From Allodiplogaster sudhausi (taxonomy: Eukaryota; Nematoda; Chromadorea; Rhabditida; Diplogasteridae), in contig CALZFC010000109.1 in assembly GCA_945643635.1 (NCBI GenBank), forward strand, positions 180,001-244,000: a stretch of 64,000 bases of DNA, written 5' to 3'. Positions 12,478 through 26,190 of the stretch are shown piece after piece; the first letter of the stretch is position 1, and each line of letters starts with the position of its first letter. The notes below the pieces were generated by a model. That model had not been told where the DNA came from. It was given only the letters and a program-made list of their open reading frames with translations, and did not search any database. A program made the translations under genes and the position numbers.

Positions 12478-13491
12478 GTTCTTCCCCTGCCTCCTCTGGA
12501 GGGTCGTCGTCCAGATGAACCCGTGGGAAGAGTGAGGCGATAGCCTTAAGTTAATAGCAAGCTCCTTCCTTTTAAATTGCCATTTACAACAATGAATATT
12601 AAAAGAATATGGCGATGAGCGGAGGAATTCTCTTTCAATTCGCATGTATGCATGTACATACATACATACATACATACATTTTGAAATTTCATTTATAGTA
12701 CAGGTCCATAATTCGATTCATTAATTAACCACACGCGTCATAGTATACAAGTAAAGACGTGGCAAAAGAAGAACGATACTTTATCTCGGGTGTATTCTTT
12801 TTTGAACACGCCCAAGTTCGTAAACCTCACGAGGAAACATGCACACTGCATTAAATATATTAAATATTAAAGTACACTACCTTAAGTTGAATATACGTCA
12901 CTATGTGTGATTCTAACTAAATGTTTAAGGAAAAAGCGCAAAATTGTACTCTTCATGAACTATTGAACTTTTTACTTAAAATTACGATAGAGAAAGTTCT
13001 GCCTAGCAGCACAATCTGTCTGTTTGTTGCTTCAATGAAGCTATTTTCGTTTTCGTACGAGTTCTAAGCTTGGCGGATTTATTTTTGCGCCACTCCTTGC
13101 CACTCTATTATATTACTTTTTTTAAAGGATCATACACGCTTTATACAATACCTTCTTATAGAATTCTCTGCTTTTCTAATTATGCAAGCGATCGGACGGC
13201 AGAGATACAACTGAATGTGCATAGGTCTGCATTTTGCATATTTTAGAAAAAAAAAGGTGTAGTGAATACATAAATAAATGTTTATTGTACTTGTCATTAC
13301 GGCAGTCATGATTGTCGCTATATAGCCCAAGGTGTGGACATTAATCTCTTTTATTAATTCTCTTTAGGTTACTTACATACTACTATTTATTATTCTGAAG
13401 CTTCAAGGGCTATTTGATAGGTAATTCAAAATAATTTATATTTAAAACTTTTTTTCTTTTTGTTTATACACATTTTCTCCACTCCTTTCAG
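12478..13491. other. intergenic region upstream of LMF
   Basis: AT-rich with a short ACATAC run near 12655-12678. It should hold the LMF promoter, but I recognise no element. A - strand CCTCCAG acceptor-like site lies about 20 nt before the LMF start. Confidence 0.4.
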
Positions 13492-13614
13492 AATGCTCAT
13501 CTGGACGTTGACGGCGTGGCAAAGCCCTTGGACGATTTGATCACGCGACATAAGATGAAAAAGTATAAGAATGGCGTGACAGTGGTGCCCAAGTCATGTT
13601 GCAGAGATTCATGA
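13492..13614 (+). CDS. orphan terminal exon, unrecognised gene
   Basis: A textbook acceptor (CACTCCTTTCAG after a T-rich run) opens a 123-nt exon of 41 codons ending in TGA at 13612-13614. It reads NAHLDVDGVAKPLDDLIT and ends KNGVTVVPKSCCRDS, with good third-position bias and a Cys-Cys near the end. I find no convincing partner exon upstream on this strand, so it could be the tail of a gene with distant exons or a gene relic. Family not recognised. Confidence 0.45.
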   Translation, partial: NAHLDVDGVAKPLDDLITRHKMKKYKNGVTVVPKSCCRDS

Positions 13615-13845
13615 TTGATTTCTGTTTCGCTTGTAGCGTGCTGCTACTTTAATTTTTTAAAGTTCTATTTACTTGTAAAAATTAAAAATTAAAAATTAAA
13701 GAAGCAAAGAATAAACTAAACAATAGACACGTTCTTACAAGTGAATACAGCAAGAGAGAAGACCCCCATCTCAACACAAGGACGATGACAATGTGATCAT
13801 TCCATTGTTCTGGAGCCAGTGCAAGTAGAGAGATGTGTAGGAAGT

Positions 13846-15159
<1,314 letters not shown>

Positions 15160-15189
15160 AAAGATACACAGTAAAAGAAAGAAAGAGGA

Positions 15190-15289
15190 GAGAGTATGAG
15201 AACGAGACATCTTATCGTTAGAAAATAGACTCAATCGTTAGCCACTTGGTTAAAGTATGAACCCATGAATGAACCTGCAGACTCTATCA
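15190..15289. repeat. about 100-bp duplicated segment, copy 1
   Basis: Matches 17028-17126 with few differences. Both contain ACATCTTATCGTTAGAAAA, ACTTGGTTAAAGTATGAA and AATGAACCTGCAGAC, and both directly follow a GA-rich tract ending GAGAGTATGAGA. Neither copy is clearly coding. Confidence 0.8.
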
Positions 15290-16965
15290 TTTCCTTTCCT
15301 CGGCTCCTTTCTCCGAATCTCCTTCTTCTTCTCTTCTTTAATGTTGATCTCTTCCTTTTTCTACTCTTCCCTTTGCCACCTGGAAAAGCCCTAAAGAGAT
15401 TTCTAAGAGAAGAAACCAACGCATCTTTTCTTGTTCTTCTGTTTTTTGCAATCTGCGATCGTTTACAGGGTGCGTTGTAAAAAAAGAGTTATATAGCTAG
15501 AAAGAATAGTTAAGTATCTTGCTACATAGTTATGTATGTATAAATATAGTCACTATATATGTAGTAAGGAAAAGTAGTGACAAGTCTTTTGAGACGATTG
15601 AGTATACGAGATATTGTGACTTTTATGTTCCTGGTCATATTTGAATATTTCAAAAGATATCCGTGCGGGGAGGCGCATACTTTGGCTGCCCTGTCAGCAA
15701 CAAAACATGGCATGGCTGCCTTCATGATTCTTGTACTTTCCAAGACCTGTGAGGTAGGGGAGTATGGAGGATGTCGTCAGCGTCTGGAGTACTCTTAAGC
15801 AAGTTTTCTTCCGTTAAGCACTCTCTCCTCTCTCTTTCTCTCACTCTCTTTCTCTCTCTCACTCTCTCGCTCTCTCTTGATGTGAGAATCATAGAGTTGC
15901 TGACGCAATAAGTGTTCGGCTAATTAGCATTCAAAGGTAATGAGGTCACGGTACTTACATAACGGCAGCAGACTGTTGAAGAGGAGAGAGAAAGGGAGAG
16001 AGTAAGAGAGAGAGAGAACGAGGGAGAGAGAACGAGAGAGAGAGAGAGAGAGAAAGGAGAGAAACAGAGAAAACAAGAAGGTGATAGCTGTAGGGACTGC
16101 AGAAAGAATTATACCTCGAGATAATATCAAGTGCGGTTAGACTCTGAACACACGCACGCTGACAGGAAGAAGTGTTCTCAAGAGGCGTACGAAGCGAACT
16201 TGTCATTCGCCGTATATCATTTTATCACTTTGGAAGTAACGCATCATTATTACTATTTCGTTAAAAGAAGAAGATAAGATACAAGATTGAGAGAACGCTG
16301 TAGAGATTCTTGGAAGCGGAGTATTGGAAAGGTTACTTCGCATGACATAGACGCCGTTGTAAAGTGGCACTTTTTTGGGGCTAATCCTGAGATTTTTTTA
16401 AAAACTCAAACAAATTAATATTCTATTACATCCATTACAGAAAGAGCAACCTTGGTAAAAAAAAAGGTTCGAATCCAAAAAACCCGATTCCAAGAAAGGA
16501 GGAAAAATAATTATGCTGATATTTTTATACCTATTTTTCCGCGCAACTATCAGTTTATAATATACATATGTATGTATATCAATGCTTTTTTTTTACCTCA
16601 ATCACTTATTGCTGTGAAGGTATAATGTTTTATTTGTTTATTTTTATTTGGACTATCACTACATATAAAAAGTGAAAGTAATGATACGATAGATTTTCTT
16701 TGAAATACTTTATTTCAATTATCAAACTATTTTGAAAATCAATTTTTGTTATTTTCATTTTCATACTTTCGAACAAATTTACTTCCTATTTATCTGCATA
16801 TTCCGTCGTTATTTTGCATTTCTTAAATGTACATAATTGCAGAGTGTGCGATAACTGCACGGAGGCTACTTTTATACGGAAGAAATGGGAAGGAGCCAGG
16901 ATGTGAAGGCAGCCAACGAAACGAGAAGAATCGCAGGCACCAGAAGCTAAGAGTGAATGGAGATT

Positions 16966-16998
<33 letters not shown>

Positions 16999-17027
16999 GA
17001 GAGAAAGAAAGAAAGAGAGAGACGAGA
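15290..17027. other. gene-poor region with GA/CT tracts
   Basis: Holds CT-rich sequence (about 15820-15875) and GA-rich sequence (about 15985-16065 and 16966-17020). A stretch at 15645-15755 is open in more than one frame with possible splice sites (ATTTCAAAAG, GAG|GTAGGG), but no frame is convincing and no family is recognised. Confidence 0.4.
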
Positions 17028-17126
17028 GTATGAGAGCGATACATCTTATCGTTAGAAAACAGAGTCCATCGTTAGCAACTTGGTTAAAGTATGAATCCAT
17101 GAATGAACCTGCAGACCCTATCATGC
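17028..17126. repeat. about 100-bp duplicated segment, copy 2
   Basis: Second copy of the segment at 15190-15289, again immediately after a GA tract (16966-17020). Confidence 0.8.
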
Positions 17127-17200
17127 CGCCCAGGTCTCCTCTTGAAAGTCCTGAAATCAGCGAGATAGATGTGATAGGTGATTTGTTTAGTTATAGTACT

Positions 17201-18328
17201 TTATATAAAGCTTGATAAGTAGAATAAATTATATCTTATACATATCATTGACATCAGTCCCTTTATGGGTTCCAGTCCAGGATGCCAGGATGAGTACCAG
17301 TCTAGGAGTCTAGGATGGGTACCAGTCCAGGAAGCAACGAGCCGGCTGACCATGACTGTGTCGCCTGCATTCTCCGGCGCATCATCGCCGATCTCTCGTT
17401 CCATCGTCTTGCGCAACGCTTCATCCGTGCCCGTCTTGGTCGTCGATGTCTTCCTGGTCGGCTCGATCGTCTTCGAGTCGGAAGTCTGTAAAAAAGGCTT
17501 AGTTAGGTTTATTGGTTTTGGAAAAAAAACGCATTCCAAAGCTTTGATACGATATCCTTGCCTAAAAATTGTTTTCGAAAGAAAACATTCCAAAACTTCG
17601 GTACGATATCCTTGCCCACAAATTTTTTTCGAAAGAAAACATTCCAAAGCTTCGGTACTATATCCTTGCCTAAAAATTGCATGATGCACAAGTGCTAAGT
17701 GAATATATTATCTTGTAATACAATAATAAGTCCTTCTAATGGTAAGTGTCCTATATCGAATGAATACATGAAAATGTCGCAGACTATTTTTTACTCTGAA
17801 TACCGTTCATTAATTTTTGTAAAAATTTGCGTTTTTTTCTTCTATTTTTCGTTTCCTGACATCAGAGAGACTCCAATCTGGCATCGGAGTGAAGAGCTGT
17901 TCGTAGTAGAGGAGATTTTTGATTTCTCGTCAACCCTGCGGCACTTTGATTTAATGTGCATTTTTTAAAATGATAATTGTGAATAGATTTTCCATAGAAA
18001 AACAAAATCAATAACAATTCGCGTACTCCGATAAGGCTTAAGCCATCGAGAACGACGAAGATGGTGAAGAGGGTCAAGACGAGCGTTGCGCTGTCGACAA
18101 AGAACTGGTCCATGAACGCAACTACAAGAAAGAAAATGTCAACAATAATTTAGATATTACTGATCGAGCATAACTCTAAGAAAAATTTAGAATAGAACAA
18201 ATTTTCTTTTTTAATATTACTAATCATGTATAATTAATAAGTATTTAGTTCAGATTAACAAGTTTAATCGACGAACGCGTAGGCGCGAAAGCGATGTCCG
18301 CAGAGAAGGAGGTATCGTAGGTCTCCAT
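17201..18328 (-). CDS. small predicted membrane protein, three exons, unrecognised
   Basis: Proposed minus exons: 18328-18277 (starts METYDTSFSADIAF), 18121-18027, and 17485 to the TAA at 17201. The second exon codes one hydrophobic segment (DSATLVLTLFTIFVVLDGLS). The third follows a clean TTTTTTACAG acceptor and is polar (TSTTKTGTDEALRKTMEREI). The last 35 or so residues run through a degenerate CCAGTCCAGGATG-type repeat, so the true end may be earlier. Phases fit if the first donor is C|GTTCGT, which is weak. A single-pass protein is suggested; function unknown. Confidence 0.4.
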
Positions 18329-19148
18329 CTCTCTAATAGGAAGGAGAAGGAGAGCAGAAGAGAGGCGACCACTCGCAGGTGATTGAAGCGATGGGAATGA
18401 CAAGAGAAATGAATGCCTTTGAGAAAGAACTCATTTGAAAAGTGCATCTTTGCATTCGAAATTTCGACGTGATAAGGCAAATTCGAATCGAGCAATTTGA
18501 ATCGAGTTGTGTCAACCGATAAAACACGTGACAAATGTAATTTTATCCAGACGTCCACATTTTCCGAGCCATGTTCAGTATTATAGGACATTAATATGCT
18601 TATTAATTAATTAATTAATTTATTTATTAAACTAAAGAAGGAATATCATACTTTTCTGGATCCCACTATATCGTTGAAATGTCGTTTTCATGGCTTCTCT
18701 CTTTCACTTTCCAATTTCTTTCTCTCTCTCTCTCTCTTTCTCGCTCTGTATGTGTCCTTCTCTGTTCCTCTTCCTGTCTCTATCACTCTATTTTTCTCTA
18801 TCCCTCTCTCTGTCTCTCTCAATCTATCTCTCTCTTTTTCTCCGTCCCTCTCTCTCTCTCAATGTACTTGTAGCAAACACGTCAAAATGGTTGCAACTTG
18901 GCCATGATTCAACTGTTCTTAGGTTAGCAGAAAGATGACACATTGGCTGCTGACGCTATTTATTTTTGATGTACTGTGTTTGCACCCAGTGAGAGGAAAA
19001 GACGGAAAGACAGAGAGAGAGTCACAGACAGAGAGATGTAGAGAGAGAAAGAAAGATAGAGAACGAAAAATAGAGAAAGACAGAGAGAGAATGACATAGA
19101 GAGAAAGAGAGATACATAGATAGATAGAGACAGAGAAAGACCGAGGAG

Positions 19149-19179
<31 letters not shown>

Positions 19180-19220
19180 AGCAGACAGAGAGAGAGACAC
19201 AGACAGAGAGATGGAAAGAT

Positions 19221-19258
<38 letters not shown>

Positions 19259-20377
19259 ATCCTCTATTGCCTGCCCATGCTATTGACACCACTGGTCTCT
19301 ATGTACTTTGGTGGTTAGATACTAGTTAGCCAAACGCTAAATATAAAGCCCGAAGTTGAAGCTACTTCCCATGTTGACTGCCTACTATCTCTATTTTATC
19401 TCTACCTTGCTTTCTTTCTCTCACATCCTCTCTTCTTCGCGTTCTCTCTCGCGCTCTATGTATGCATATCTCTCCCTCATTACCGTCTGTGTCAGTGATG
19501 TTAGAACATTATATAGAGAACAAAATACTCTCTGACACACACACACACTCTTGCTCTCTCTCTCAGTCTCGCTGTCTCTCTCTCTCCCTCTTTCTCGCCC
19601 CATCGCGTTCTTCCCATTCTCTTTCTTGTTCTCTCTCGTGCTCTCTCTCTCGTACTTTCTGGTTTCTCTCTTTATCTATCTCTCCCTTCCTTTCTCTAAC
19701 TCTCTCTCTCTATGTCTATCTTTCTTTGTCTTGAATCAACATATGCTTCCGTCTGCACTTCCTCCTATTTTTAATCTAAAGTAAATAAAATTAGAGCCTC
19801 CGTTTCTTCAAGGCATTTTAGACACTTTGTGAAATTTAAAAATAGAAGTTTACTTTGGCATATGCAGAAAGTAATGTCCTTCGGACGCCGCCCTAAAATT
19901 AGACGAAAAATATTTGCCTATATAAAGTGCGCGCTAAAAACTTTTAAAATTATTTAGTAATAAAAAAATATAAATTTACGCCACAAAAAATTTAAACGTT
20001 AATACATACATATATACATCTTTAAATTACTAGTTCACTGCGCATATTGATGCGTTCGATATTATTTGCTATGTTTAATCAATTTATCATCCAACTATTT
20101 TAGGCTTCTACACGACTGAATTCCGATTCTACTCTTGTTTGTTTTAGAAATGACAAAAAGGTGACACCGAAAGAGAGTCAGCGCATATCACCGAGCTAAT
20201 CTCTACTCACTGGATTGATTTCAGAAGATTTATCCGTTGCCCTTTCTGTCTGGCATCCTCATTCCAACTCTTGATCTCCCTTTCTCTCTCTCCCTCTCTC
20301 TCCCTCTCTCTCTCTCTCTTTCTCTCTATCCCTCTTTCTCTTTCTTTCTCTCTCCTCTCTCTTTCTCCTACTTGCAG
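18329..20377. other. gene-poor region dominated by CT and GA microsatellites
   Basis: CT-rich tracts at about 18718-18862, 19551-19715 and 20277-20365, and a GA-rich tract at about 19006-19256. Serine/leucine-rich frames across them are artefacts. No supported gene. Confidence 0.6.
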
Positions 20378-20466
20378 GAAATCCACAAAGAAAGATCACG
20401 AGAATCGCCGTTCAGTTCAATTTCGGCCGTCATTTCTTCGCGCGTCCTCTCAAGGAGCGTTACTGA
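20378..20466 (+). CDS. orphan terminal exon, unrecognised
   Basis: A strong acceptor (CTCCTACTTGCAG) opens an exon which, read in phase 2, gives NPQRKITRIAVQFNFGRHFF and then ARPLKERY before TGA at 20464-20466. The basic, well-spaced sequence looks coding, but I find no partner exon. It might belong to a gene whose other exons lie in the repeat-rich DNA upstream, or be a relic. Confidence 0.35.
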
Positions 20467-20862
20467 AATGCTTTTTCTTGGTCACATGGTCAAGCAGGAG
20501 TGATGACAAAGTTCTAGCCAGGTATCGAGCAATTTTTCTTTAATTACCTTGCTTTTAATATGCAACTTTTTAATCTTTTGTATATGTATGTACATATTAT
20601 GTGCAAACATTTAAACTCTGCTTACATTTATTATCTCACGATTTTTCGCTATTCCCTCATTCTTTTTCTATCCACGCTCACTCTCTCTCTCTCTCTTTTC
20701 TCTATCCACAATCACTTGCTTTTTTCTCTGTCAACAATTCCTCTCTTGCTCTTTATTTCTGACAACATGTACTCGCTTTCTCGTTTTTCTTTCCACAGTC
20801 ACTCTCTTACTCTTTTTCTCCATCCACAGTCACGCTCTTTCTCTTCTCCCTTCCTCTTCCTC

Positions 20863-20909
<47 letters not shown>

Positions 20910-20911
20910 GT
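20910..20911 (+). promoter_or_regulatory. probable spliced-leader acceptor for the Srsx-like receptor
   Basis: A long CT tract ends in CTCTTCCAG 23 nt before the ATG at 20934. No coding exon upstream joins in phase, so a trans-splice acceptor is the simplest reading. Inference. Confidence 0.4.
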
Positions 20912-20933
20912 CCCAGATCGTCCTTCCACCGAA

Positions 20934-23900
20934 ATGTTGCCGCAAGCCGCTCGAGTGGTGCTCTTTGTGGCCGTGGGCTTCTTCAATGTCATCGGCCTCT
21001 TTGGCAACATCTGCCTCATGCACGCGCACTGCGCGCACCCTTCAGGCAGGACCAAGTGTGGTTGGTAGGACGTCCGTAAAATGGGGGAGGGAAAGTAGGG
21101 GGCCGTGTAATTGGGTAAGAAAGAAAGGGGGCAGTGAAATTGGGCAAGAAAATTAGGACCGTAAACTGGGGTTAGGAAAGTAAGGGGCTGTAAAATGGTG
21201 CAGGAAAGTAATTATCGTAAATTTGGATTCCGTATAGAAAGGAGACTGAGGATTTGGATTCCGTATAGAAAGGAGAAGAATTATCTTTTTCGTCTGCAAA
21301 AGAGAGGCCGGAAAATAGAGGCCTGAAAATAGGCACTGGAAAAAGGATGAAAATGAAGAAAATAAAGAGAAGCAGCAAAAGACAGTCTATCCAGGAATCT
21401 TGTTATCCGCCCTCTGCTTCATGCAATGTGTTTGCCTTCTATTCGAGTGGGTCAACGTCTTTTACGGTATCACCGGCATTCCGGTCTACAGGTGGCAATT
21501 TTACATACAGTACCGTGCAAAAGTCTATTAACTTTTAGTTTTTCATTCATAACTTCCTTCAAAGTTAATGAAAGTCAATGAAATTTTCAGGGTTGCTTTT
21601 TTAGGCTGTCAGCTTTATAGTCACAGAGTATTGGTTTCATTGATCTACTATAAAGCAAGAAAAAAAAGCAATAACTCAAATCATCCGGGTTGCACATTTA
21701 GGCATGCCGAACCAAAGTTATTTCTTTGATATTTGGGTAGATTGTATCGGATTAGTGATTTAGTTTTATTCTAGAACATCTCTGCGATAAGTTTTTTGTC
21801 TAATCGCTATTTAATCATATACTGTTACATGCTGCCAGCCTTCAGTTCGCGATCCATGCACTCAGCCAGAGATGCAGAAGGTTCAGAAGGATAAAATCGA
21901 TCATTTACTTCTATGCCTATAGCGATAATGATTTTAATATATATGTACATATTTCAGAAATAAATATTATCATTTCTTTCAAACTACATTCTTGGTTGGT
22001 TAACTGTACAAATTAAGATAAGTTTATAAAAAAAGTAAACACAGCCCTGTACAAAAAAAAAACCGACCAACCAAGCACTTTAACATTCTATTTTTCTCAT
22101 TGTCTCATTGTTATTTAGAAGAAAAAAAGCAACACTAAAATACAAAATCAAGAGCTAAAAACTATCAGTCAAATTGCATCTTGGCAGACGAGTCTGCTTC
22201 TGGATCCTTTCGCCCTACATTGTCGTGCACTGCCTCCAGACGGGCATCGCTGCCGCAATGTCATTTGATCTCTTCGCATCGATCGCCTTTCCGATACAGT
22301 AATCTCTTCCTTGCCTTCAGTAGACTAAACTCTTCTCTAATCTAAAATTCCGCGTTCATCGTAGTGATTATTCCTTTTTCTTTTAAATTAATTTTTTTTT
22401 ACAAAATTTTATATTGAGCTATATACATACCTTATTTATATAATTATGGAGAAGTTATGCATGTTCATGCCAAATGGGCTTTATTTGATGAGGAAAAAAG
22501 ATTTACTATGGCAGTTCTTGTCAGACATCGAATCTGGTCTACCCGTCGCTACGTCAGCATCATATGCATTCCAGCGTATCTCCATACCATGTCGACAATG
22601 ATCACAGGAATTGTGCTCCTCGACGATACGCGCATTCAGCTGTGCAACCCGCCACTCGCACTCGGCGCATCAACGAATGTTCAATGGTTAGAAACGACAC
22701 ACAAGAAAAAAATTCCATTGAAAACTACAGTTACGGCTACGGTATTTAACGTAGAAGCACCCCACTGATGGTATTTACCCTTAATATTTATGCAAGGAGG
22801 ATGATTCCACAATGTCTTCCGTCTCGAATGACAGTAGCAGTGTAGGCATTTTATAACGCCTGCGATGAAAAGCTGAAAATGACGTTATCGCAAAATGAAA
22901 GAGTGATGATGAAAAATATTCGAATTTTATGGTCCTTGGACCATTGACAAAACCATTGGACTCTTTAAGGTACACCTGGCATCTGTTCTTTGACGCCTTC
23001 ACCGTGCTCGCTCTGCTTCTGGCGTACGCCGCAATCTGGATCCGAACTCACCGTTCGGCCGGCCGCCTCAATCGCAACTCCGTCCGCGGCGACATTGAGC
23101 AGAAGGCGCTCCGAAGTCTGTTCGCTCTGCTAATATTCTATCTCGTCACCGGGTTCGATTACTCGTCAATTACTCCACAAATGCGTTCTTTTTTTTTGCT
23201 GGCGCATCTCAAGTACCGTCGTGTTAGTACTGCCTTTCACTGAACTAGTTTGAAGAGTCGCTCATTTTCAAAAAAAAAAAATTACATCAGCGCATAGTCT
23301 TGGACATAGAGTAACAGTGATAAATCCTTTAGTCAAATAATGAGTAGAATACGCTTCAGAGAGAAACAGCGATAAATCCTTTAGTCAAATAATGAGTAGA
23401 ATACGCTTCAGCTACTCCATCACGATTGTATCCGGGATCCTATTGCTCTTCCGTGTCAACCGTGAGGTGCTCGATGACTTCCAAAGCTACGAGGTTGTTT
23501 GGCTCAAATCGAAATAAAGTATAACTTATCAATTTTTAAAATTGTATTATCCTTAATTTGTTTTGTCAGACGACAGACGCAAAAGCTACTATACTAGTAC
23601 ATTTCCGCATTATACATACATACATGCATACATATGATAGCATTTATAAAAATATTATTTATAAGAATGAATATAAGCAAATTCATTTTGATTATTATTC
23701 AAAAAAAAACATTATTATTTTTATTCGAATAATACAGGCAGCCAATTTTTAATGTTGTTGTCATAACAGGTCTTCACGCAGCTTTGGTGCTATTCACAAA
23801 ACTACTACGTCTGTTTCTTACGATCCCGCGAGTACAGGCGTATCTTTTGGCAGCAGGTGATAATTTTTTTAATTAAATAAAAAATTCGTGTGATAATAAC

Positions 23901-25298
23901 GTTCAGATGATAGATATGTTAATGACATGCGCTAAAATTTTAGACATAGGTATATGTGTATGTATGAATTGTTCTGACGTTAAAGGGGCTGTCAATGCGG
24001 AGCTTATAATCTCTATGTACTGTCTGCGTCTCTCGGTTTGCGCACACTATATTCTTTTGGTTTATTTAAAGGTCCTTGAAAAGACTTTTGAATGTATAGT
24101 GTGCCACTGTGGTTACAATTGTATTCCGTTCAAGATCGTCGCTATTGCGCGCGTCGCATGCCGCATGCAGCTGGATCCGAAAAAGTTTGGCGACCCTCCG
24201 GCAAGCACAACGATCGTACGTCAACCAGCCTCCCGCGCTCAATTTTGTGTTATGAGTTGAAAAGTAAAATGTGATTATTTTTTAAATGTTACATTATAAA
24301 AAATAATTATAAGAATATAAGGCACGGCCTTGGTTCATTCCCTGTAAATCTCGTTTTATTAATGTCTAAAAAAAAATCTTCAAAAAATTCATAATACTCG
24401 TTCAGAGATATAGCAGCAATTTGCAAAGATGACCCTTGATTTTAATTCTTTATTTTTCTTCTCTCCTTTTCTTCTTCTCTCTGTTTTATCAGGGCAGCCA
24501 AGTTCGATTTCGGTGGATGACATGTTCATCCAACTTATCTTCCATATCGCCATCGAAATCCTCCGCCAACTCCTCGACGACTTCTCCGCCCGCTCGCATT
24601 TCCTCGTGTCCATCGCCGGCCTCATTCCAGAAGGAAGCAGCGAGAGCGTGCAGAACAACATTCAGACACGCAAGGCGGGAGAGCCAGAAGGAAGAGCTGC
24701 GCGCTGTGCCTAAAGTTCGCACCACCATCTCATTCTCTTGAAACAAAGCAGGGGGTCGCAAAGTCCTACTTTTAAGAAGAATGAAACTCAGCTGTAACCT
24801 ATTTGAAACTTTTCCCGGCAACTTTTGTGGTGTCTCTCTAAATGATTTGCTCTCTCGTCGTTGGGTCAGGCAAAAGGCGCGAAATCAAAACTGGGATTTT
24901 GGCTCCTTTAAGCCTAAGCCATTGTTTCAAACTTCCTATTTTGATGTCACTTTCTCTTTTCTTCAACGTCGCGAGACTGCGAAAATCATCATAAGCATTT
25001 TGCTGCTCAATCGACTCTAAAATTGATACATATTTTGATGATGCTACTTTCTTATGTTCAGCGTCGCCGCGTGACATTTGCGCCAGATGAAGGCGACGAC
25101 TGCGTCGGTGACGAGTTGGCGCTTTCCTCTGAAGCGAACGAAACCACTGCTTCTTGCAGTAACAGGAGCCGAATCGAGGTCGAAGCGAAGAGCGCCGAAG
25201 TGAAGCTGAAGAATCCTGTGGCTGTGGCGAAGACCAATTCCACCACCACCGACGAGGAGGAGCCGCCGCTGGACCCCGCGCCATCAGCCTCTATCTAA
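20934..25298 (+). CDS. Srsx-like seven-transmembrane chemoreceptor with long C-tail
   Basis: Exons: 20934 to about 21050 (end uncertain), about 21355-21491, 22188-22298, 22525-22686, 22970-23152, 23412-23493, 23770-23856, 24135-24215, 24493-24714, 25062-25298. From 21491 on all phases agree. Exon 1 carries TM1 (GFFNVIGLFGNICLMHAH); exon 2 TM2; exon 3 TM3 (CFWILSPYIVVHCLQTG) ending FDLFASIAFPIQ, where Srsx proteins have their GIDRLLAI..P motif; exon 4 TM4 and CNPPLA in loop 2; exon 5 TM5 and the start of TM6; exons 6-7 TM6-TM7, ending RSREYRRIFW. These features match nematode Srsx receptors, class A GPCRs of chemosensory neurons. The last three exons code a Ser-rich then acidic tail of about 180 residues, much longer than usual. 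Exon 24493-24714 is open in two frames; I chose the phase-consistent one. Confidence 0.75.
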
Positions 25299-25746
25299 CC
25301 AGAGGGAATGGTCAGAAACCCTATTTTTTTTTTTAAATATTTTATATATTTTTTCGAGCATATGGTTTGTGACCATTATTCCCTTTTAATAACATAAAAA
25401 AACAGCTTTGTGATGAATGGTTTTGTAAATGCTTATATAAGGAACAAATAGCTTAGATTATACTTAAGTGACGCGCAAATATGCATGAAAACCATCCGTG
25501 GCGCATATGTAAATACAAATAAAGATCGAGCAGCATACTTAGTTTTTTAAGCTCTATTTTCCTTTTATTAACGATAGCTCATTTGACTCTTCTGAATTCC
25601 TGTTGAGCTTTTTATTACAGGCTTTGCTATTTACATTCCAGATGCACACAAATACAGTTCCGCAGGATAAACAGTACTAGAAATAGTTTACTTTGGCGAT
25701 ACTCTCGAAAACATAGCTTGACCATCTTTGGAAGAGGGCGTCGCAT
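25299..25746. other. intergenic between Srsx-like receptor and R1
   Basis: AT-rich. The two genes converge here. I see no gene or clear structural element. Confidence 0.4.
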
Positions 25747-26077
25747 TCAGTTGCCCGTGACGTCGGCCAAAGATGAGTTGTCTAGAACGAACCAAAATGG
25801 TTTGTTTTTCAATTGAAGCTGGAAAGTGAAAAAACAAGAGCACAGGGCTATTTTAGCTGCACAATCGGAGCGGTTTAAATAGAGCTTAACATTGGATGAT
25901 GGCATTGTTCATTTTATATAAATTTGTGTTGATTACGGATGGAAAAGGAAAAAAATTGTGAGACCATCCGAACCGTGCATCATTCCGAATCTTTTGCGAG
26001 ACGAACAGAAGGGACCACAGCGCGCAGAAGGCGTGAACATTGATGCAGACAGCAGCGCCAAGAAAGATGAACGCACA

Positions 26078-26179
26078 GTTCGTGTCACGGGTGATGAAGA
26101 AAGACACATAGATGAAGACCTTAAAGTTACCTTTAAGCCTTTCATCTACGTGTCTTTCTCCATCGCCCGTGACACGAAC
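26078..26179. repeat. near-palindrome containing half of R1 exon 6
   Basis: Arms 26078-26127 and 26130-26179 are inverted copies with only a few mismatches, separated by a couple of bases. Each begins or ends with GTTCGTGTCACGGG or its complement. The left arm is the start of exon 6 and the right arm is an inverted duplicate of it. Confidence 0.85.
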
Positions 26180-26190
26180 TAAACATACAT

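Noticed and set aside
17265..17684. Plus-strand 139-codon frame
   Set aside because: The minus strand has the clean acceptor and a phase-compatible membrane exon; the plus frame has no start or splice context.
20690..21060. Long serine/leucine-rich N-terminus upstream of the Srsx-like receptor start
   Set aside because: The upstream part of that frame is CT microsatellite; the TTCCAG acceptor and the ATG at 20934 give a normal receptor N-terminus.
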